From Autumnicola patrickiae (GTDB lineage: Bacteria; Bacteroidota; Bacteroidia; Flavobacteriales; Flavobacteriaceae): DNA of 64,000 bases. A program made the position numbers and the translations under genes. The notes under the pieces are model-generated. The model was not told the origin of the DNA. It searched no databases and saw only the letters and a program-made list of their open reading frames with translations. The stretch covers positions 1 to 64,000 of the forward strand of contig NZ_JAVRHM010000021.1 of NCBI RefSeq assembly GCF_031846525.1. Reading direction: 5' to 3'. Below are positions 8,851 through 17,043 of this stretch, one piece after another. Within the stretch, counting starts at the first letter, position 1, and the number at the start of each line of letters is the position of its first letter.

Positions 8851-9790
8851 CTAATATAAAATGTGTAGCCTTTATGGATTCTTTACTAGCTTTAATCAAA
8901 TAATTTATATCGCTCTTAAAAATTGTCAACCAGTTTTTTAGGTAAGCAGCGGCGGATCTATCAGTTTTCTTTTCTATACCGAACTGAGAACAAATAAAGA
9001 GTGAAGATAGTTCTGCAACCAATTCTTCAAAAGCATATTCTTCGCTGGCAAAATTTTTACCAAACTGTCTGTTTAAACGATCTGGGTGACCCGTCCAATG
9101 ACTTAACTCATGAAATATGACAGCATAATAAAATTCTTTCTCATCAAATTGGCTAAAATCAGGTACACAAACCTGATCTGTAGCAGGAGAATAATAAGCC
9201 CTATTTGAAGGTTTGGAAACTAAATTTAAACCTTTATCTCTTTTCAGGTTATTTAATAGTGCTCCTACTTCCATATCTAAAGCATCGAGGGAAAAAGGGG
9301 ACGGAGTAGAATTTTCAAACTCTCCAGCCAGAGAAGTTTGAGACATATGAAATACAGTGAAAAACTTAAAATACCCTTTACCAGAAATATCATCATTATT
9401 AGAAATAAATTCCGAAACTGTTTTATTTTGCTGTTGGCTCAATGATTTTATATAATCATATTCAACTGTTTTACCTTTATACTTCCAAATGTAATTATAG
9501 TGAGTAATAGGAAATCCTTTAGCACCTTTATTTACACTTCCATTTTTATGTGTGATTTGGCTAAATGTTCCAAAAACGGGATGAGTGAAATCATTACACA
9601 TCATTTCTGATAAAAGGTAAATAAAATTAAACCCCTGATAATTTTTACCTGATTCCAGATTATGAGGCATTCCTATATTAATATTGTTCCAGGATTTAAA
9701 ATCATCTTGGCTAACACTCTCAAAAAGTTTAATAATACCTTCGGCCATCTGTTTAAACTTTGCTTCTTGTTTTGAATTGGAATTTTTCAT
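8846..9790 (-). CDS. ArdC-like antirestriction protein (zincin metallopeptidase fold)
   Basis: A 314-residue protein with the ArdC/TraC-primase-type N-terminal domain (WNNINIGMPHNLESGKNYQGFN) and a C-terminal zincin domain with HExxH in VIFHELSHWTGHPDRL (near residue 235) and a following EELVAELSS glutamate region. ArdC proteins bind single-stranded DNA and can protect incoming plasmid DNA from host restriction. Its start follows a shared leader (AATTAAAAAACCAAGAC) and the shared R1 promoter. The plasmid context supports a role during establishment after transfer; protease activity is not proven. Confidence 0.85.
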   Translation of the reverse strand: MKNSNSKQEAKFKQMAEGIIKLFESVSQDDFKSWNNINIGMPHNLESGKNYQGFNFIYLLSEMMCNDFTHPVFGTFSQITHKNGSVNKGAKGFPITHYNYIWKYKGKTVEYDYIKSLSQQQNKTVSEFISNNDDISGKGYFKFFTVFHMSQTSLAGEFENSTPSPFSLDALDMEVGALLNNLKRDKGLNLVSKPSNRAYYSPATDQVCVPDFSQFDEKEFYYAVIFHELSHWTGHPDRLNRQFGKNFASEEYAFEELVAELSSLFICSQFGIEKKTDRSAAAYLKNWLTIFKSDINYLIKASKESIKATHFILE

Positions 9791-9794
9791 TGTC

Positions 9795-10540
9795 TTGGTT
9801 TTTTAATTACACTTAAATATAACACTTTATTACGTATATTACTAATGTTACACTTGTTATTTTAGTTAAATAATCAACTTATTTTCTGCTAATTATTTTT
9901 GTTTTAAAATAATTATATCGGCAGCTCCTTTCGCAGGGCATTTAAGGATCACCTATGAAATCGTTGCCCCCTGTCGTCAGCCATCAGATCCAAAAGCGGC
10001 CATTGGAGGCAAGTTATTTTAGAAGGCCACGACTGCATTAAAAAATTTCGACTTTTTTCCGGAGAAAGTTTTTTAAAAAATGCTTGCTGCCAATACAGGC
10101 CGGTTTTGTTATTTTGCTTGTCGTTAAAGGGGGATTGAATAGGGGATTCGGCCCGTAATCAGATCCTGATGAATTTGATCGCCGGCGCTTTTCCGCTGTC
10201 CCGGAAAAGTTGACCTGGTTGGCGGTGTTTTTGGGACAAAAACAATGACAATAAAGGCCAATACGGAAGTACGCAAGATCAAATACAGCTGTCCAATTTG
10301 GTTTTAATTTCCGATGCCTGGTATTTGCCGGAATGCAATGGAGGCAATTTCCAGCCAGCAGGAAAAAGCATGAAAATTAGAAATATACGGATCGCTCCGA
10401 AAGCGGTTCCCGGAATGATCACGAGGTCCTATTTTGGGGTGAGTGGAGAATGAAGGGAAAGAGCATAAGGGGCGATTGGTATATTTCGTTCCTATTGTTT
10501 TTTCTGGTTCCTGAGAAACAGAAAAAACCGCGAAAAATTA
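9795..10540. repeat. R1: long dispersed non-coding repeat
   Basis: About 745 bp nearly identical to R2 (12789-13494) and, for its first 500 bp, to R3 (26611-27110). It starts with the common promoter/leader block (9795-9852, reading toward the ArdC-like gene) and ends with the R0-type hairpin. It fills most of the 829-bp gap between parB and the ArdC-like gene. No frame over 60 codons is shared by the copies; a 28-codon frame (9955-10041, MKSLPPVVSHQIQKR...) preceded by AAGGA and a 15-codon frame at 10080 are present. Confidence 0.85.
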
Positions 10541-10584
10541 ACCCCTCTCCCCTGGCTTCATTTTAATTTACAGTTTTAAAAGAT

Positions 10585-10611
10585 AAAAGGACAGGGTTTC
10601 CCCTGCCCTTT
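10585..10611 (-). terminator. Rho-independent terminator of parB
   Basis: Read on the minus strand, an AAGGGCAGGG stem, GAAA-type loop and CCCTGTCCTT stem run into TTTT, starting 9 bp after the parB stop. Confidence 0.8.
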
Positions 10612-10619
10612 AGATGTAT

Positions 10620-12341
10620 TTAATTAACCTGTAAAACTTTTACTTTTTCTTCCAATTCATCGATCCGCTTTTGCATCTTAGCTTCCCTGGCTTCCTCACG
10701 CTTTTTATAAGCCTGTTTTATCAAGTCAATCTCTGTTTTATAATAATCCTTTACAGAATGGTAAAAACCATTGTTCCCGTTGCTTGAATCAGCTGTGCTT
10801 TCCCCAAGGGAAACCTGATTTAAAATAAAGTACCTAAAAACCTTATTAAATATTCCTTTGTGGTAATCCTTTTTAAATTCCTCAAAGTAGTTTTTGGATT
10901 TCGAGTTTTTAGCGTAGAAAGCTTCATTTTTAAAGATATCTTTTCCGTGCCATCCGATATTGGTTTGAATAGCGGTAATACAAAATGCAATAATTTCATC
11001 TTCACTTACATCTTCTTCTTTATCCAGATAGCCATTTGTCCTAACCGAAGTAACAATTTCCTCAAACTCTCTGCCCCCTTCAATTTCCTTTTTACGCTTC
11101 TCGCGATCTTTAATTTTGATTATCTGTTCTTCAGGTGTACATTCATCCATTTTCTTTTGAGATACAGGAACAGTAGAGCTATTAATTTCGGCTTCTTCTC
11201 CTTCCTCTGGGAGTTGAACCAAAACATCAGTAGTCGTGTAATTGGCTGTATTGAAAAGCTTGCCATTTACAAAACCATTTTCTTTGGCTTCTTCCCACTC
11301 TTTAAAATCGCTTTCATAAGTTTCCATTGCATCGGCAAAATCTTGATTGGCTTCCTCTCCATCTTCTTCTTCATTGTAATCCAAAAAATTATCTCGTATG
11401 ATTTCTTCTAAAGTTGGCTTATCCGGCTCTTTTAAATAAGAAACCTGATAGGAACAAAAAACTTTAAACTTATGAGATTCCATAATTTTAATGATCTCTT
11501 GATTTTTAGAATCCGCTATATTCCAAGAATTGACATCTGGAATTATAATATCTCCTGTTACCTTAGCTTCCTTAACCAACTTTAAAAATGATTTGGTTTT
11601 CTTAGCCTGGAAACAATTCCCTTTCGTGCAAATTGGTTTCCCCTCACCAAACAAATCTCCATTATTGAGAGTATTAAAAGGACAAACTGAACAAGCCCCA
11701 GCTTTTGGTAATAAATCTTCATCATCCAAATTAAAAGGTGCTGAAACTAAATCAAAAGTGGTATCGGAAATAAGGCTTTTAACCTGCCATTCCATAAAAT
11801 CATTTCCCAAATGATCAGCCATTATATTTTGATCTTCCGCAGAAAATGCAGCTACTCGAACAGCCAAACCTAAAGGAAGTTTCTTGTTTCTTACAGCCCC
11901 CTTGAAAGGTTCAATTAACTGTCCTAATTTAACCCTTTGATACACAAAAGGAATACTACGCCCAATTCGCTTAGAAATTTCTTCGGGAGAATACTTTTCA
12001 ATAAGGTAAGAAATTGCTTCCGCTTCTTCGATAGTATCTACATCTTCACGCTGTAGATTCTCTATAATTTGAACTTCCCTCACATCATCAGAAGAAAACT
12101 CCCTTACAATACAAGGAATAGTATTTTTACCTGCTATTTTGGAAGCTCTAAATCTGCGTTCCCCCATTACAATGATATAGCCTTTTTCCAAAGGTTGAAC
12201 AGTAATAGGCTGAATAACACCGTGCTTTTTAATACTCCCGGCCAGATCGTATAATGATTCCTCATTAAAAGTTTTCCTCGGCTGTGAAGGGTCTGCTGTG
12301 ATCTGAGATAATTTTAAATTTTTAATATTTACAGATTTCAT
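10620..12341 (-). CDS. parB: ParB/RepB/Spo0J-family partition protein
   Basis: A 573-residue protein. The N-terminal ParB/CTPase fold shows DPSQPRKTFNEE, GERRFRASK and ENLQREDVDTIEEAEA; the central helix-turn-helix is in SPEEISKRIGRSIPFVYQRV. After it comes a cysteine motif (CSVCPFN...CTKGNC, near residues 217-242) of possible metal-binding type, an acidic linker and a C-terminal coiled coil (about 545-573). It is far longer than chromosomal ParB, as in Bacteroidetes plasmids. It probably binds a parS-like site and works with the ParA encoded at 25279, although the two genes lie 13 kb apart. The start follows the leader AATTAAAAAACAAAGAC. Confidence 0.88.
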   Translation of the reverse strand: MKSVNIKNLKLSQITADPSQPRKTFNEESLYDLAGSIKKHGVIQPITVQPLEKGYIIVMGERRFRASKIAGKNTIPCIVREFSSDDVREVQIIENLQREDVDTIEEAEAISYLIEKYSPEEISKRIGRSIPFVYQRVKLGQLIEPFKGAVRNKKLPLGLAVRVAAFSAEDQNIMADHLGNDFMEWQVKSLISDTTFDLVSAPFNLDDEDLLPKAGACSVCPFNTLNNGDLFGEGKPICTKGNCFQAKKTKSFLKLVKEAKVTGDIIIPDVNSWNIADSKNQEIIKIMESHKFKVFCSYQVSYLKEPDKPTLEEIIRDNFLDYNEEEDGEEANQDFADAMETYESDFKEWEEAKENGFVNGKLFNTANYTTTDVLVQLPEEGEEAEINSSTVPVSQKKMDECTPEEQIIKIKDREKRKKEIEGGREFEEIVTSVRTNGYLDKEEDVSEDEIIAFCITAIQTNIGWHGKDIFKNEAFYAKNSKSKNYFEEFKKDYHKGIFNKVFRYFILNQVSLGESTADSSNGNNGFYHSVKDYYKTEIDLIKQAYKKREEAREAKMQKRIDELEEKVKVLQVN

Positions 12342-12361
12342 TGTCTTTGTTTTTTAATTAG

Positions 12362-12394
12362 AAAAAATCCCCCTCATACACCACATAGAGGGGG
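12362..12394 (-). terminator. Terminator between ssb and parB
   Basis: On the minus strand, CCCCCTC, an 11-12 base loop and GAGGGGG are followed by ATTTTTT. It lies 15 bp after the ssb stop and just upstream of the parB leader, so ssb and parB are likely separate units or only partly read through. Confidence 0.8.
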
Positions 12395-12408
12395 AGTAAT
12401 AATTTTTA

Positions 12409-12747
12409 TTAAGCTTTGGAATTCACTACAAAATCTTCAAAAACAACTTCAATTCCAGATACTTCTTTATCATCGTTGTTCTTGAAAGCATAAGTTTTAA
12501 GTTTCCCTTGTACGGTTACTTCATCTCCTTTCTTTGAATTTTCCACAAAGCTTTTGGCCACATTACCCCAAGCTTTGATATTGACCCAATGGGTTTTGTT
12601 TATCCAGTCACCAGATTGATTTTGGTAACTTTCATTATGAGCAATAGAAGTACTCACATACTGGCTTTTTTCGGATACTTTTGTTAGTGAAGCATCGCTC
12701 CCTAGTCTACCAGTTAACGTAATAGAATTTTGATTTCTTAAAGACAT
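12409..12747 (-). CDS. ssb: Single-stranded DNA-binding protein
   Basis: A 112-residue protein with the OB-fold signatures of bacterial SSB: NSITLTGRLGSDASL at the N-terminus, THWVNIKAWGNVAKSFVE in the middle and GDEVTVQGKLKTYAFKN after it. It ends FEDFVVNSKA and therefore lacks the flexible linker and acidic tip that chromosomal SSBs use to recruit partner proteins. This short form is common on mobile elements and probably protects single strands during transfer or replication. It is driven from the R2 promoter. Confidence 0.9.
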   Translation of the reverse strand: MSLRNQNSITLTGRLGSDASLTKVSEKSQYVSTSIAHNESYQNQSGDWINKTHWVNIKAWGNVAKSFVENSKKGDEVTVQGKLKTYAFKNNDDKEVSGIEVVFEDFVVNSKA

Positions 12748-12788
12748 AATTTTAGGTTTTTAAATGAATAAATAATTGTTATTAAGAT

Positions 12789-13494
12789 ACTTAAATATAA
12801 CACTTTATTACGTATATTACTAATGTTACACATATTATTTTAGTTAAATATTCATCTTTTTTCTGCTAATTATTTTGTTTCTAAATAATTATATCGGCAG
12901 CTCCTTTCGCAGGGCATTTAAGGATCACCTATGAAATCGTTGCCCCCTGTCGTTAGCCATCAGATCCAAAAGCGGCCATTGGAGGCAAGTTATTTTAGGA
13001 GGCCACGACTGCATTAAAAAATTTCGACTTTTTTCCGGAGAAAGTTTTTTAAAAAATGCTTGCTGCCAATACAGGCCGGTTTTGTTATTTTGCTTGTCGT
13101 TAAAGGGGGATTGAATAGGGGATTCGGCCCGTAATTAGATCCTGCTGAATTTGATCGCCGGCGCTTTTCCGCTATCCCGGAAAAGTTGACCTGGTTGGCG
13201 GTGTTTTTGGGACAAAAACAATGACAATAAAGGGCAATACGGAAGTACGCAAGATCAAATTCAGCTGTCCAATTTGATTTTAAATTTCCGATGCCTGGTA
13301 TTTGCCGGAATGCAATGGAGGCAATTTCCAGCCAGCAGGAAAAAGCATAAAAATTAGAAATATACGGATCGCTCCGGAAGCGGTTCCCGGAATGATCACG
13401 AGGTTCCTTTTTTGGGGGTTGAGTGAAGAATGAAGGGAAAGAGCATAAGGGGCGATTGGTATATTTCGTTCCTATTGTTTTTTCTGGTTCCTGG
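12789..13494. repeat. R2: long dispersed non-coding repeat
   Basis: Second copy of R1, differing by scattered substitutions and small indels. It begins with the same promoter block (12790-12830, directed toward ssb) and ends at CTGG 13494, where the right half of the hairpin is lost and unrelated sequence begins. The 28-codon frame is 12931-13017, with only synonymous differences from R1. Confidence 0.85.
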
Positions 13495-13872
13495 AAATTA
13501 AAAATATAATTTAACTGATATCAGTTTTATAAATTTATTGTTAATCTTTACTTTCACCTTCTCTCATTGAGAGCTAGTTATAAAATTATATATAGCTGCC
13601 GAGACTCTTTTCTGAAACCTGGTTCTACCAATCGTTCTTACACTATATAATATAAATGGGTTCTATCGAATTTCTATAATCCCCCCTCCGACTCCACTTA
13701 ATAACCCAGTAAGCACTATGTTTACTGGGTTTTTTATTTTCAGGTGACAAATAGGTGACAAATCCGGCTTCTAAATCTTTTGGACTTCATCAAAACTATT
13801 GGCTCATTTTTGAGACAAAAATATTAAATCTATATTTTTTTAGATTATATTTGTATTTCAATTTTGGTGTAG
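13495..13872. other. Intergenic segment with possible attachment-site remnant
   Basis: Contains a small hairpin (CTCTCATTGAGAG), then 13681-13696 resembling the acceptor end of a tRNA or tmRNA (CCCCTCCGACTCCA), a terminator (13703-13735), and two direct copies of GGTGACAAAT at 13743 and 13754 (11-bp period) like arm-type sites of tyrosine recombinases. No recombinase gene lies nearby. A TATATTTG -7 box (13846-13853) precedes the operon that begins at 13873. The att interpretation is tentative. Confidence 0.35.
13703..13735 (+). terminator. Rho-independent terminator
   Basis: Stem AACCCAGTAA / TTACTGGGTT followed by TTTTT. No complete gene lies immediately upstream on this strand, so it may be the leftover terminator of a lost gene, possibly an RNA gene. 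Confidence 0.75.
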
Positions 13873-15069
13873 ATGAAAGAAGATTATCAAATGAAGGAAA
13901 TCTATAACCTTCTTGGTATTAATAACCATAAAACTATCAAGGAGCTTATAGAGGATAAAAAAGAAGAATTGAAGATTTCTTCTGACCGGCAGTTATCTAA
14001 GGTTTTGGGTATAAATAAAGATACTCTTAATAGAATTATAACTGGTGAAAGTAAAAAAGTAGATATTATATCTATAATCAAAATCAGTAATTTCCTTGAT
14101 TTAAAGATCGAGGACACAATACAAGTTTATGTATCTACACTTAAAACTGAATCGATATCTGAGATTGAAGATAATAGAAAGGCAAATTTTATACTACGTA
14201 ACTTTGATATTGAAAGGTTGTATAAATTGGGATTTCTTAAAACAAAAACAAACTTTGAGGAAATAGAAAAAAGAATTTTAAATTTCTTTGAAATTGATAA
14301 CATTTTTGATTATCACAATTCAGTTGCCTATCCGCTGTTCAGTAAGACCAAAAGGTCTGCGGATGAAGTTATGAATACGTTTTGGATTAAAGCTGCATAT
14401 TTACAATTTGAAGCTATTAACAATCCGAATGAATTCGATCCAGAAGAATTAAAAAAAATAGTTACCAAAATCCGTCCCTATACTCGCTTAGTAGATAATG
14501 GCTTAATTACTGTGATTAAAGCTCTTTATTCACTAGGCGTTACGGTAATAGTTCAGAAATACGTTTCTAAAACTGCTGTGAAAGGTGCTACTTTTATCGT
14601 AGACAATAAGCCCTGTATCATTTTAACTGATCAATACGAAAGATATGATCTAATGTGGTTCACTTTGTTGCACGAAATATGCCACGTTCTTTTTGATTTC
14701 GACGAGCTTAGTCGAAAGAGTTACCATCTATCTGGAGCTTCCGACTTACTTTTACTTAATGAAGAAAGAGCCAATAAATTTGCTAGAGAAATTTTATTTC
14801 CAGAGGAAAGAATGAATTTCTTAAAACCAAATATTTTCAATCCATTTCTGGTTTCACAATATGCTGAACAAAATAATGTACACCCCTCTATAATTTACGG
14901 TTTCTATCTTCACGATCACCCACAGGAAAGTGGTGTATTATATAAAAAGTTTAATCGATTTTTGATCAAATCCGAAATGGCTGTTCGATCCCTAAAAACT
15001 AATTTATGGGACACAAATGAAAGCCCAGCAGATCAAGCAAGAAAAATAATTGAAAAAATATCAAACTAG
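13873..15069 (+). CDS. HTH - ImmA/IrrE metallopeptidase protein
   Basis: A 398-residue protein with an XRE-type helix-turn-helix at about residues 35-75 (SDRQLSKVLGINKDTLNRIITGES) and a C-terminal ImmA/IrrE zinc-protease domain with HEICH at 267-271 (WFTLLHEICHVLFDF) and a downstream glutamate region (NEERANKFAREILFP). ImmA-type proteases typically cleave a repressor when triggered and occur in phage, ICE and defence islands. It is the first gene of a four-gene operon ending in an AbiC-like protein, so a sensor/activator role for that operon is inferred. ATG 13891 is an alternative start. Confidence 0.85.
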   Translation: MKEDYQMKEIYNLLGINNHKTIKELIEDKKEELKISSDRQLSKVLGINKDTLNRIITGESKKVDIISIIKISNFLDLKIEDTIQVYVSTLKTESISEIEDNRKANFILRNFDIERLYKLGFLKTKTNFEEIEKRILNFFEIDNIFDYHNSVAYPLFSKTKRSADEVMNTFWIKAAYLQFEAINNPNEFDPEELKKIVTKIRPYTRLVDNGLITVIKALYSLGVTVIVQKYVSKTAVKGATFIVDNKPCIILTDQYERYDLMWFTLLHEICHVLFDFDELSRKSYHLSGASDLLLLNEERANKFAREILFPEERMNFLKPNIFNPFLVSQYAEQNNVHPSIIYGFYLHDHPQESGVLYKKFNRFLIKSEMAVRSLKTNLWDTNESPADQARKIIEKISN

Positions 15070-15562
15070 TAGTTCTATGGAAAATAAGAAACTCGAAAGA
15101 GATACAACTTTAGAAGAAATTAAAAAATTAGCCGATGAATCTGATAAGAACTCAGGCTTTCAACTTGGTTTAGAAACTGACTTTGAAGAAGAACTGATTC
15201 AATTAGATCTGATAAATGACAAACAAAATCCTTCTGAATCTTTTCGATTATTTTATGCTATTGAAGGTATACTTAGAACGCATTTACCTCCCAAATCAGA
15301 ATCTGAATTTAGCACCTTTGTCCGAGAAGAAAAAAACATTTTTTTAACCGGTGGCAAAAAAAAGGATGCCAGTGGCCGGCGAGGGGCTGATCCTAGACAA
15401 GCATACATTACCACCCACCTTGAAGTCACTCTAAATGAATTACTTAGATGGATGCAAGAAGGTGGAACTAAATTTGATTTATTCTTAATTTTTCGGGATT
15501 TAAATATAAAATATGGCTATTACAAGGAAAATGAATTAGACAAAGTGGACCAAACTAAATAA
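15050..15562 (+). CDS. Unknown protein of the ImmA/AbiC operon
   Basis: A protein of 170 residues (or 161 if it starts at ATG 15077). No known domain was recognised. It is acidic at the N-terminus, has a helical core (SFRLFYAIEGILRTHLPP), a basic glycine-rich loop (GGKKKDASGRRGADPRQAY) and a helical C-terminus (TLNELLRWMQEGGTKFDLFLIFRDL). The start at 15050 overlaps the protease gene by 20 bp; 15077 would lie 7 bp after its stop. Either way it is cotranscribed. Function unknown. Confidence 0.7.
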   Translation: MKKYQTSSSMENKKLERDTTLEEIKKLADESDKNSGFQLGLETDFEEELIQLDLINDKQNPSESFRLFYAIEGILRTHLPPKSESEFSTFVREEKNIFLTGGKKKDASGRRGADPRQAYITTHLEVTLNELLRWMQEGGTKFDLFLIFRDLNIKYGYYKENELDKVDQTK

Positions 15563-15566
15563 GATC

Positions 15567-15920
15567 ATGGAAAATGAAAGGTATATTGCTGGGTTTCGAT
15601 TCGAAAGACTTCTTAGTAAGGTTTATTCAGCTAGTTCAGTTAATGCGAATAAAAGCTTGTTAGAGAATGCATTGACGATGGAACAAGGAAAAACTTACGC
15701 AAAACATTTAGGCTCATCTGAAAAGCAATTTTTTGCACTTCAGAAAAAATTAATTGAAACCCTTAATAAATTACAAACCAAAGCACCCTATAGTCAATCG
15801 AATGAATATTTCAAGAACCTTGTTAACTATTCAGAAAAAAGTGATTCAGCTGCGGGTTTATCAGAAATTGTTGAGAAAGCTTTATTAAAAGCAAGTTCAT
15901 TAGATAATTCAGGAAAATAG
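15567..15920 (+). CDS. Small unknown protein of the ImmA/AbiC operon
   Basis: A 117-residue, probably all-helical soluble protein with no recognised family. It starts 4 bp after the preceding gene and ends 18 bp before the AbiC-like gene, so it belongs to the same operon. A helical small protein between a protease-sensor and a membrane effector could be an adaptor or the cleavable regulator of the ImmA protease, but this is speculation. Confidence 0.65.
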   Translation: MENERYIAGFRFERLLSKVYSASSVNANKSLLENALTMEQGKTYAKHLGSSEKQFFALQKKLIETLNKLQTKAPYSQSNEYFKNLVNYSEKSDSAAGLSEIVEKALLKASSLDNSGK

Positions 15921-15938
15921 AAAAGTCGGTTTTAATTT

Positions 15939-17039
15939 ATGAAGGATTCTACCTTACGAAATTGGCTTTGGTTCTTTGGAATTCTGAGTTTGTCTTTATT
16001 AATTTTTGCTGTTTTTGCACCCTTAATAATCCCTAAATCTAATCCTGAATGGTTACCAAGTTTAAACTACCAAGCAGGAAATGAGATCGGAATTACATTG
16101 AATGGTTTAATGTCTCCATTTATAGGAATCTCTGCCGCTTTACTTACGTTTATTGCATTTTTAGTTCAATATCAAGCCAACAAAAAAATACAGGAACAGT
16201 TTAAAATTCAAGAAGTTGATCAGCTATTTTTTGAAATGCTGAAATTACACAAGGAAAATGTAAATGAATTTAATATTGATGGTTATGATCACATTGTAAC
16301 TAAACAATCTGGTGACAAGTATAGTTTACAAAAAATCCAAAGACAAACTTCTCAAAGAAAAGTATTTGTAACAATGGTTACAGAACTAGAAGCTATTATT
16401 GAAATAGCACAGTTAATGTTGCAACCAAAAACTGATAAGGATAAAGAGAGATTATTTCAAGTTGCTTATGAAATTTTCTTCTTTGGAATAGAATCGGAAA
16501 ATGTTCAAAAATGGAATTTTTATCGATTTCAACAGTTCAAATTAAAACTTAAGAATATTAGGAAGAAACATTCTGATTCTTACAGTAAAGAAAATAAGTT
16601 TAACATTAATGGCAGATATATACCCCTATATATTAAGTATAAACCTTTTTCAGGTCACGAGAACAGGTTAGGACATTATTATAGGCATCTCTATAGTACA
16701 GTAGATTATATTGTTTCTCGAGAAAAAGATAATATTATTTCTAAGGATAAAGCAAAACACTATTTGAAATTACTCAGAGCTCAACTGTCAAATGATGAGC
16801 AACTTTTTTTATATTATAATTATCGTATCGGATTTGGAGAGAATTGGGATAAAAGAAGTAAGAAAAGAAAGAATAAATTTCTTACAGAATATAAGATGAT
16901 TCACAATATACCTGTCAAGAGGGTGAAATTTATAGAAAGGCCTGAAGATCATTTTAAAGATTATATCGAAACAAAAAATTCCTATTTATTCGAACAGTAT
17001 AATCCAGAACGGAAACCTGAAAAATTAGATAATTTATAA
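15939..17039 (+). CDS. Putative AbiC-like abortive-infection membrane protein
   Basis: A 366-residue protein with two N-terminal membrane segments (about residues 9-32 and 57-80) followed by a cytoplasmic helical domain. The segment after the second helix, VQYQANKKIQEQFKIQEVDQLFFEMLKLHKEN, matches the pattern of the 'putative phage abortive infection' family (putAbiC). Such proteins are thought to arrest infected cells. It is the last gene of the operon starting at 13873 and lies tail-to-tail, 4 bp apart, with the methyltransferase operon. Family assignment is by eye. Confidence 0.7.
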   Translation: MKDSTLRNWLWFFGILSLSLLIFAVFAPLIIPKSNPEWLPSLNYQAGNEIGITLNGLMSPFIGISAALLTFIAFLVQYQANKKIQEQFKIQEVDQLFFEMLKLHKENVNEFNIDGYDHIVTKQSGDKYSLQKIQRQTSQRKVFVTMVTELEAIIEIAQLMLQPKTDKDKERLFQVAYEIFFFGIESENVQKWNFYRFQQFKLKLKNIRKKHSDSYSKENKFNINGRYIPLYIKYKPFSGHENRLGHYYRHLYSTVDYIVSREKDNIISKDKAKHYLKLLRAQLSNDEQLFLYYNYRIGFGENWDKRSKKRKNKFLTEYKMIHNIPVKRVKFIERPEDHFKDYIETKNSYLFEQYNPERKPEKLDNL

Positions 17040-17043
17040 TTTC

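Noticed and set aside
10860..11411. 183-codon open frame antisense to parB
   Set aside because: Phenylalanine-rich translation of the opposite strand of a well-supported ParB; a frame shadow.
13681..13696. Complete tRNA or tmRNA gene
   Set aside because: Only an acceptor-like 3' string is visible; no T-loop of proper form, anticodon arm or 5' acceptor partner could be found.
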